The notes below the pieces were generated by a model. It saw nothing but the letters and a program-made list of their open reading frames with translations, ran no database searches and was not told where the DNA came from. Shown in pieces: positions 57,435 to 64,000 of a stretch of DNA of 64,000 nucleotides. The translations under genes were made by a program, and so were the position numbers. Position 1 is the stretch's first letter, and every line of letters starts with the position of its first letter. The stretch lies in assembly GCA_018703155.1 (NCBI GenBank), contig JABJGS010000039.1, forward strand, positions 1-64,000, written 5' to 3'. The DNA comes from Francisellaceae bacterium (lineage in GTDB: Bacteria; Pseudomonadota; Gammaproteobacteria; UBA6186; Azoamicaceae).

Positions 57435-57454
57435 TTTGATGGTTTATTTTGGAT

Positions 57455-57592
57455 TTAAATCATTCTATCTGTAGTGATGATAACTGTTCTTTGACCTAAA
57501 ATTAACTGTTTGACTATATCTAATGCTGCACCAATATTAATTATTCCTTTAACAGAAATTGGTTTTAATTTTATTTGTTTGGCGACAAACAA
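57455..57592 (-). pseudogene. Short coding-like remnant (45 codons)
   Basis: A minus-strand frame from TTG 57592 to TAA 57455-57457 has protein-like sequence (KLKPISVKGIINIGAALDIV, ending VIITTDRMI). No ATG and no ribosome site. Family unrecognised. Probably the tail of a gene lost at the island edge. Confidence 0.3.
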
Positions 57593-57731
57593 AACAAAAA
57601 ATCATTTCAACCTCTTTAAAAAGTATTGTTTCCTTTATTTTATCTGATAAGTTGCAGAACTATTTTGCATTGCATAGCTAATACCGTTACGCTCGTAAAG
57701 AGCGTTTTAGCGGTTAGTTAAAGGAAAAAGC

Positions 57732-58862
57732 ATGGATGCAATTATTGCTCTAGAAGACGGGACAGTTTTTAGGGGTAAAGGAATTGGTGCTGCACAGACT
57801 GTATGTGGTGAACTTGTTTTTAATACTGCAATGACAGGTTACCAAGAAGTAATTACAGACCCATCATATTGTAATCAAATAGTAGTTTTTACATACCCGC
57901 ACATCGGCAATACTGGAATAAATTTAACCGATTATGAATCAGATAAACCACATTTAAAAGCTATTATAGCTCGAGATATTCATCAAAACCCAATGCATTG
58001 GCAAAGCACAACATCGTTAGGAAAATATTTATTAGAAAATAATATTCCGGCAATTTACGCTGTGGATACCAGAGCTATTACCAAGCGCTTAAGAATATCA
58101 GGCTCCTTAAACGCTTGTGTTATGTTAGATGATATTAATGTTGAGCATGCATTGGAATTGGCAAGAAATAGTGAGAAACTAGCAGGTCTTGATTTGGTCT
58201 GTAGAGTTACAACCGATACTACTTATAATTTAAGCGCTATTATTCCTACAAAATATAATATTGCAGTAATTGACTATGGAGTTAAGCACTCAATATTAAA
58301 TCATTTGCGTAATAGCGGGTGTGATCTTACTATCTTCAATGCTAAAACAGCATTAGAAAATATTGAGATTGATAAATTTGATGGGTTCTTATTATCTAAT
58401 GGTCCCGGAGATCCTAGTGCTATCAAATATGGCATTGAATTTGTAAAAGAGTTAGTGAATTTTGATATTCCAGTAATGGGTATTTGTCTCGGGTATCAAA
58501 TTTTAGGTTTAGCCTTAGGCGCAAAAACTATGAAAATGAAATTCGGCCATCATGGTATCAATCACCCAGTTAAAAATTTGCAAACAAATTCAGTTATTAT
58601 TACATCACAAAATCATGGGTTTGCCGTTGAACTGGGCGAAAATAACATGAATTTACAGCCAACACATATATCGTTATTTGATGGGACTTTACAAGGATTT
58701 TCGCACAAGGAAAAATCTATTTTTGGTTTTCAAGGTCACCCTGAAGCTGGCCCTGGTCCAAAAGATGCTGAAGAGTTATTTATTCCATTTTTAACTGCAG
58801 TTGAACACTATAAAAACAATAGTGTGCGCCATGAACAAAAGGAGAGCTTGATTCATGCCTAG
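57732..58862 (+). CDS. carA: Carbamoyl-phosphate synthase small subunit
   Basis: Glutamine amidotransferase subunit that supplies ammonia to CarB for arginine and pyrimidine synthesis. It is 376 residues. The N-domain carries [21 protein letters not shown]; the GATase domain has LSNGPGDPS and the catalytic Cys in [16 protein letters not shown], with the His/Glu in [12 protein letters not shown]. Ribosome site AAGGAA before ATG 57732. It overlaps carB by eight bases. Confidence 0.97.
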   Translation: MDAIIALEDGTVFRGKGIGAAQTVCGELVFNTAMTGYQEVITDPSYCNQIVVFTYPHIGNTGINLTDYESDKPHLKAIIARDIHQNPMHWQSTTSLGKYLLENNIPAIYAVDTRAITKRLRISGSLNACVMLDDINVEHALELARNSEKLAGLDLVCRVTTDTTYNLSAIIPTKYNIAVIDYGVKHSILNHLRNSGCDLTIFNAKTALENIEIDKFDGFLLSNGPGDPSAIKYGIEFVKELVNFDIPVMGICLGYQILGLALGAKTMKMKFGHHGINHPVKNLQTNSVIITSQNHGFAVELGENNMNLQPTHISLFDGTLQGFSHKEKSIFGFQGHPEAGPGPKDAEELFIPFLTAVEHYKNNSVRHEQKESLIHA

Positions 58863-61800
58863 AAGAGAAGATATTAGTAGTATTTTGATCATTGGCTCAG
58901 GTCCTATTGTAATTGGACAAGGCTGTGAGTTTGATTATTCTGGGGTACAGGCTTGTCGAGCTTTAAAATCATTAGGGTATAGAATTATTTTAATAAACTC
59001 TAATCCTGCAACCATTATGACTGATCCTGATGTGGCGGATGCAACATATATGGAGCCACTGCATTGGGAAAATATTGCTGAAATTATAAAAAAGGAACGT
59101 CCTGATGTATTACTTCCAACTATGGGCGGGCAAACTGCACTAAATTGTGCCCTAGATCTTTATGAGCATGGTGTGCTAGATATTTATAATGTAGAGTTGA
59201 TTGGCGCGTCAAAAAATGCAATTGATAAAGCTGAAGATAGAGAGAAATTTTATAAAGTTGTTAAAAGTTTAAATCTTGAAGTACCTAAAGCTGCTATTGC
59301 TCATAGTTTGGAGGAGGCTCTACAGGTTCAACCACAAATGGGATTTCCTACAATTATTCGTCCGTCTTTTACCCTGGGAGGTACTGGCGGAGGAATAGCT
59401 TATAATAGGGAAGATTTTGTTGAAATTTGTCAAAAAGGCTTGTCTCTATCACCAACAAAAGAGCTGTTAATTGAAGAGTCTTTAATTGGCTGGAAAGAAT
59501 TCGAAATGGAGGTTATTAGAGATAAAAATGACAATGGAATTATTATTTGTTCTATTGAAAATATTGATCCAATGGGAGTACATACAGGAGATTCAATTAC
59601 TGTCGCACCAGCACAAACACTAACAGATAAAGAATTACAAAAAATGCGTAGTGCAGCAATAAATATTTTGCGTGCCGTCGGTGTTGAAACCGGAGGAGCA
59701 AATGTACAATTTGCAGTATGCCCTGTAACTGGTAAAATGTTGGTCATAGAGATGAATCCAAGAGTATCTAGGTCCTCAGCACTTGCATCAAAAGCCACCG
59801 GATTTCCAATTGCAAAAATTGCTGCAAAATTAGCAGTAGGTTACACATTAGATGAATCAGAAAATGATATAACAGGAGGTCTGACACCAGCATCATTTGA
59901 ACCAACTATAGATTATGTGGTTGTGAAAATTCCAAGATTTGATTTTGATAAATTCCCTAAAGTTGATCAGTCATTATCTACACAAATGAAATCTATTGGC
60001 GAAGTTATGGTAATCGGTTCTAACTTTAGTGCAGCTTTGCAAAAAGGGTTATGTGCTTTAGAACTAGGTGTTAGTGGACTTGATTTGGAGAAATTCATTC
60101 CTTTGGAAGACATTAATGAATCGCATCTTATCGTATCATTAAAGCTCCCTGGCCCTATAAGAATTTTATATATAGCTCATGCCTTCAGATTGGGCTGGAA
60201 TTTAAAAACTATTTCTAAATTGACAAAGTTTGATTGTTGGTTTCTGCAAAAAATCAAAGGATTAGTGGCGGCTGAAGCAAACATATCTAAACTAACATTT
60301 AACGATTTAAACAAACAAAACCTAATGGAAATTAAACAACAAGGTTTTTCTGATAGCAGAATTGCTCAATTGATGAATATCTCGGCTGAAGAAATTAGGA
60401 CAAGACGTATAGTTGCTGGAGTGATACCCGCACATGTTTATATTGATAGTTGTGCTGGAGAATTTCCAGCAAAAACGGCATATTGTTACTCAAGTTATGA
60501 AAATGAAGATGAATTTGATCTTGGTACGGATATAAAACAAAAAGTTATTGTTATTGGTTCTGGACCCAATAGAATTGGTCAAGGTATAGAATTTGATTAT
60601 TGTTGTGTTCAAGCGATATTAGCTATAAGAGAAGCCGGAATGTATGCAATAATGATTAATTGTAACCCAGAGACTGTATCTACAGATTACGATATTTCCA
60701 ACAAATTATATTTTGAACCAATTGTTCTTGAAAATGTTCTTGACATTATTGCCAAAGAAAATCCTTATGGCGTGATAGTGCAACTTGGTGGGCAAACACC
60801 ACTTAAACTAGCCAATGACTTGGTGAAACATGGGGTGAATATTCTGGGGACATCTACAGAATCTATTGACCTTGCAGAAAATAGAAGTAAATTTTCAAAA
60901 ATACTGAGCTCTTTTAATTTGAGATGTCCAGAGAACGCCTGTGTGACTAATGTAACAGAAGGACTTAAATGCTCAGCAAAAATAGGTTTTCCTCTTATGG
61001 TGCGTCCATCCTACGTTCTTGGAGGGCAGGCTATGGAGGTGGTCAACAGTCAAGAAGAATTAGCTGCATATTTAGGGAAAGCGTTATTAGTAAATCCTGG
61101 ACAGCCAGTGCTGTTGGATAAATTTTTAGATAATGCAACGGAAATAGATGTAGATGCTGTTGTTGATGTTACAGGTGATATTTGTATACCAAGTATGCTT
61201 CAACATATTGAACAAGCTGGGGTACATTCAGGAGATTCCGCTTGTTGTTTGCCTCCATACAACCTAGATATTAAAATTCAACAAGAAATAAAAGATAATG
61301 TTACAAAAATCGCTGGAGCATTGAAAATTGTGGGCTTAATGAATGTGCAATTCGCGGTTCAGGGATCAACTATATACGTGTTAGAAGTCAACCCCCGTGC
61401 ATCTAGAACATCACCTTTTGTAGCTAAAGCCACAGGTATTTCTATGGCAAAGATTGCAACGCACTGTATGCTTGGCACAACATTAAAAGAATTAAAAGTT
61501 CCTGTACATCAAAGAATAAATTATTACAATGTTAAAATACCAGTATTTCCATTTGAAAAATTACCTGGAGCAGATCCTATCTTAGGCCCTGAAATGAAAT
61601 CAACAGGAGAGGTTTTAGGGATGGGAACCAGTTTTGCAAAGGCTTATGCTAAAGCGCTTAAATCGGTAAAGGCAAATTATAAGCTGCAAGGAAATGTGTT
61701 TGTAAGTGTAAAAGATTCAGATAAGAAAAAAGTTGTATATATTGTTGGAAAGCTAAACGACCTTGGTTTTAATATTGTTGCGACTCGAGGAACAGCTAAA

Positions 61801-62094
61801 ATTCTACGTGAGAAAAATTTACCATGCAAAATCATCAATAAAGTTGTTGAAGGTCGGCCTCATATAGTGGATATGATTAAGAATAATGAGATAGTTTTCA
61901 TAATAAATACAACTTCTGGTCGACAAAGCATAGAGGATTCGTATACCATCCGTAGTATGGCTGTAAGTCACCAAGTTAACCATACGACAACAATATCTGG
62001 GGCGCATGCAATTGTTGAGGCTCTTCAACATTGGCTGGATAACTCAGATGTGTGTCCAATCCAAACACTACATAAAGATTTGGGAGTTATATAA
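58855..62094 (+). CDS. carB: Carbamoyl-phosphate synthase large subunit
   Basis: A 1079-residue enzyme making carbamoyl phosphate from bicarbonate, ammonia and two ATP. Duplicated ATP-grasp halves: [20 protein letters not shown] at the start of half one and [20 protein letters not shown] at about 567 in half two; [20 protein letters not shown] and [19 protein letters not shown] are the ATP loops. The C-terminal allosteric domain follows from about 935. Start overlaps the end of carA. Confidence 0.98.
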   Translation: MPRREDISSILIIGSGPIVIGQGCEFDYSGVQACRALKSLGYRIILINSNPATIMTDPDVADATYMEPLHWENIAEIIKKERPDVLLPTMGGQTALNCALDLYEHGVLDIYNVELIGASKNAIDKAEDREKFYKVVKSLNLEVPKAAIAHSLEEALQVQPQMGFPTIIRPSFTLGGTGGGIAYNREDFVEICQKGLSLSPTKELLIEESLIGWKEFEMEVIRDKNDNGIIICSIENIDPMGVHTGDSITVAPAQTLTDKELQKMRSAAINILRAVGVETGGANVQFAVCPVTGKMLVIEMNPRVSRSSALASKATGFPIAKIAAKLAVGYTLDESENDITGGLTPASFEPTIDYVVVKIPRFDFDKFPKVDQSLSTQMKSIGEVMVIGSNFSAALQKGLCALELGVSGLDLEKFIPLEDINESHLIVSLKLPGPIRILYIAHAFRLGWNLKTISKLTKFDCWFLQKIKGLVAAEANISKLTFNDLNKQNLMEIKQQGFSDSRIAQLMNISAEEIRTRRIVAGVIPAHVYIDSCAGEFPAKTAYCYSSYENEDEFDLGTDIKQKVIVIGSGPNRIGQGIEFDYCCVQAILAIREAGMYAIMINCNPETVSTDYDISNKLYFEPIVLENVLDIIAKENPYGVIVQLGGQTPLKLANDLVKHGVNILGTSTESIDLAENRSKFSKILSSFNLRCPENACVTNVTEGLKCSAKIGFPLMVRPSYVLGGQAMEVVNSQEELAAYLGKALLVNPGQPVLLDKFLDNATEIDVDAVVDVTGDICIPSMLQHIEQAGVHSGDSACCLPPYNLDIKIQQEIKDNVTKIAGALKIVGLMNVQFAVQGSTIYVLEVNPRASRTSPFVAKATGISMAKIATHCMLGTTLKELKVPVHQRINYYNVKIPVFPFEKLPGADPILGPEMKSTGEVLGMGTSFAKAYAKALKSVKANYKLQGNVFVSVKDSDKKKVVYIVGKLNDLGFNIVATRGTAKILREKNLPCKIINKVVEGRPHIVDMIKNNEIVFIINTTSGRQSIEDSYTIRSMAVSHQVNHTTTISGAHAIVEALQHWLDNSDVCPIQTLHKDLGVI

Positions 62095-62570
62095 TGAGTA
62101 GAGTACCAATGACTGCAGAAGGAGAGAAATCTCTTCAAAGTGAACTGCATAATTTGAAAACTAATGAGCGACAAAGAGTTATTGCTGACATTGCAGAAGC
62201 TAGAGCACATGGTGATTTAAAAGAAAATGCTGAATATCATGCAGCAAGAGAGCAGCAAGGATTTATTGAAGGACGGATCCAGGAAATTGAGTCTAAGCTT
62301 TCAGTATCTTTAGTTGTTGATGTCACTAAAATGGATAACCAGGGTAAAGTTATATTTGGTTCAACAGTTATATTGTTTAATGAAGAAACCAAAGAAACCG
62401 TACAATATGCCATTGTAGGGCAAGATGAAGCCAATATTAAATCTGGAAAAGTGTCAGTAGGATCCCCACTTGCAAGAGCACTTATAGGGAAAATGGCAGG
62501 AGACGAAGTTGATGTACAAACTCCATCTGGAATTACTGTATATTCCATTGAAGAAGTTCTATACGTTTAG
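62094..62570 (+). CDS. greA: Transcription elongation factor GreA
   Basis: Rescues backtracked RNA polymerase by stimulating transcript cleavage. It is 158 residues. N-terminal coiled coil with [17 protein letters not shown] and the tip acidic residues in [17 protein letters not shown]-terminal FKBP-like domain with [18 protein letters not shown]. Its ATG shares one base with the carB stop (TAATG), so it is coupled to carB. Confidence 0.97.
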   Translation: MSRVPMTAEGEKSLQSELHNLKTNERQRVIADIAEARAHGDLKENAEYHAAREQQGFIEGRIQEIESKLSVSLVVDVTKMDNQGKVIFGSTVILFNEETKETVQYAIVGQDEANIKSGKVSVGSPLARALIGKMAGDEVDVQTPSGITVYSIEEVLYV

Positions 62571-62575
62571 CTGTG

Positions 62576-63208
62576 ATGAAAAAACGCTCCTCTAGTTCTC
62601 ACAAATGGTTAAAGCGCGCCAGAGATGATATTTATACTAAAATGGCAAAAAAGGATGGATATCGCTCTCGTGCCGTATATAAGTTAGAAGAAATTCAAAA
62701 TAAATATAAAATAATTAGACCTAACATGAAAATTGTAGATCTGGGTGCATCTCCTGGAGGCTGGTCCCAGTACGTGAGAAAATTAATCAAAGGTAATGGG
62801 AGTATAGTTGCTTTAGACATATTGCCCATGGAACCAATTGCTGGGGTTAATTTTATTTGCGGTGATTTTACAGAGCAAGAAACTTTGGATTTGTTGGTAG
62901 AACAGCTATCTGAAGGTAAGGTAGACCTTGTAATTTCAGATATGGCCCCCAATTTTAGTGGTATACGTGCAGCAGATCACACTCGTGCTGTATACTTAAT
63001 AGAGTTAGCGTTAGATTTTGTAAAACAGATGCTGAGTGACGAAGGTTCTTTTTTAGTAAAAGCCTTTCAGGGAGAAGGGATTGATGTTTACATTAAAGAA
63101 TTAAAGGAATGTTTTAGTGAGTTGTATACGATTAAACCAAAAGCCTCAAGAAGTGAGTCGGCCGAGGTTTATTTACTTGCACGAAAATTTAGACATAAAA
63201 GGAAGTAG
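62576..63208 (+). CDS. rlmE: 23S rRNA 2'-O-methyltransferase RlmE (FtsJ)
   Basis: SAM-dependent enzyme that methylates U2552 of 23S rRNA and helps 50S maturation. It is 210 residues from ATG 62576 (a GTG one codon earlier is possible). YRSRAVYKLEEI holds the first catalytic Lys; VDLGASPGGWSQY is the SAM motif; VDLVISDMAPNFSG holds the catalytic Asp; FLVKAFQGEG the second Lys; SRSESAEVYLLA the Glu. Between greA and ftsH as in E. coli. Confidence 0.96.
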   Translation: MKKRSSSSHKWLKRARDDIYTKMAKKDGYRSRAVYKLEEIQNKYKIIRPNMKIVDLGASPGGWSQYVRKLIKGNGSIVALDILPMEPIAGVNFICGDFTEQETLDLLVEQLSEGKVDLVISDMAPNFSGIRAADHTRAVYLIELALDFVKQMLSDEGSFLVKAFQGEGIDVYIKELKECFSELYTIKPKASRSESAEVYLLARKFRHKRK

Positions 63209-63220
63209 GATTTGAACGAC

Positions 63221-64000
63221 ATGCTGAAAAAAAATCTTATCATCTGGTTGATATTGATATTTGTAGTGGTTACTTTATTTGGTAACTTTAATCCAAAATA
63301 TCATAATCAGTCGAAAGACTTAAATTATTCACAGTTTCAACGTAAGCTTGAAAGAGGTGAGGTATCCAAAATTACAATTGATGGGCAATTTGTTTCAGGT
63401 CTAACTTCTAACAATGAGCGTTTCAATACCTATATGCCGGCTCAGCCACAACTAATAGATATTAATGACATAATTAGAGATTATGATGTCAATGTTATTG
63501 GTAAACAGCCAGAGCAGCAAAGTATATTTATGCATATCTTTATTAGTTGGTTTCCAATTATCTTGTTTATTGGGGTATGGATATTTTTCATGCGTCAGAT
63601 GCAAGGTGGTAGTGGTGGCAAAGGTGCTATGTCCTTTGGTCGCAGTAAAGCTAGGTTGCTCGGTGAAGATCAAGTGAAAATAACATTTGCTGATGTAGCT
63701 GGTTGTGAAGAAGCAAAGAATGAAGTAGAAGAATTAGTAGATTTTCTACGGGAGCCATCTAAGTTTCACGATCTTGGTGGCAGAATACCTAGTGGCGTAT
63801 TGCTAGTTGGTCCTCCAGGAACAGGTAAAACTTTGCTAGCAAAAGCTATTGCCGGGGAAGCAAAAGTTCCATTTTTCACAATTTCAGGTTCTGATTTTGT
63901 GGAAATGTTTGTTGGTGTTGGTGCATCAAGAGTGCGTGATATGTTTGAGCAGGCTAAGAAGCATGCGCCATGTATAATTTTCATTGATGAAATTGATGCT
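63221..64000 (+). CDS. ftsH: ATP-dependent zinc metalloprotease FtsH (partial, runs off edge)
   Basis: Membrane-anchored AAA+ protease that degrades misfolded membrane proteins and regulators such as RpoH and LpxC. Only the first 260 codons are present. Two N-terminal membrane segments (about 6-24 and about 105-125) flank a periplasmic domain, then the AAA module begins with [24 protein letters not shown], Walker A GPPGTGKT, and Walker B ending IIFIDEIDA at the window edge. The protease HEXXH site lies outside. Start ATG 63221 or TTG 63212. Confidence 0.97.
   Translation, partial: MLKKNLIIWLILIFVVVTLFGNFNPKYHNQSKDLNYSQFQRKLERGEVSKITIDGQFVSGLTSNNERFNTYMPAQPQLIDINDIIRDYDVNVIGKQPEQQSIFMHIFISWFPIILFIGVWIFFMRQMQGGSGGKGAMSFGRSKARLLGEDQVKITFADVAGCEEAKNEVEELVDFLREPSKFHDLGGRIPSGVLLVGPPGTGKTLLAKAIAGEAKVPFFTISGSDFVEMFVGVGASRVRDMFEQAKKHAPCIIFIDEIDA

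Larger units (their letters stand above)
57375..57731. other. Island end / carA upstream region
   Basis: 357 bases before carA. It contains the 39-base element copy B (57396-57434) and a possible minus-strand remnant (57455-57592). The carA promoter must be here; no clear box was found. Confidence 0.4.

Noticed and set aside
38837-57731. Island as an integrated prophage or integrative conjugative element
   Set aside because: No integrase, phage structural, conjugation, transposase or tRNA gene could be found in this stretch.

Overview
The window is strongly AT-rich bacterial DNA. The run smpB, ratA, rnfH, bamE, fur, recN, nadK, grpE, dnaK, dnaJ, dapB, carA, carB, greA, rlmE, ftsH is a gammaproteobacterial housekeeping backbone. 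An ATP/ADP translocase, a legiolysin-size HPPD, ankyrin-type proteins and a DUF2608 phosphatase-like protein suggest an intracellular, probably Legionellales-like organism. The genus cannot be fixed from the sequence. Decay is visible: at least six genes are broken by single stops or one-base shifts, and short-unit tandem repeats are frequent.

Layout. 1-1680: a 12-bp tandem repeat, two tiny ORFs and a DUF2608 gene. 1942-4916: an MFS transporter and EttA. 5140-8812 (minus): hpd, fahA, maiA, a 52-codon ORF and a frameshifted SDR. 9025-13129 (plus): aromatic amino-acid permease, HisC-type aminotransferase, phhB and glutamate dehydrogenase, facing phhA (minus). 14359-15870: ATP/ADP translocase. 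16221-26572 (minus): the leucine-degradation (liu) genes ivd, thiolase, mccB, liuC, mccA, hmgL. This set is split by a VgrG-like spike gene plus a 117-codon partner, and mccA has an in-frame stop. 26675-28600: an HSD10-like SDR and small genes. 28787-29152: tmRNA next to smpB. 29757-38836: the housekeeping backbone. 38837-57731: an accessory island of about 19 kb between dapB and carA. 57732-64000: carAB, greA, rlmE and the start of ftsH.

How it works together. PhhA with PhhB converts phenylalanine to tyrosine. The aminotransferase plus glutamate dehydrogenase can remove the amino group. Hpd, MaiA and FahA carry the ring to fumarate and acetoacetate, although homogentisate dioxygenase is not in the window. 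The liu genes would turn leucine into acetyl-CoA and acetoacetate, but this route looks blocked at mccA. With the amino-acid permeases and the ATP/ADP exchanger, the picture is a cell feeding on host amino acids and host ATP.

The island holds an ankyrin protein, a DUF418 pseudogene, two tandem Na+/alanine symporters, two intact drug-type MFS exporters and one ruined one, an APH(6)-like kinase, a broken GNAT acetyltransferase and several unknown proteins. The unknowns include two paralogues of about 500 residues that share a conserved upstream direct repeat. That pair, with its putative operator, is the best candidate for something undescribed.
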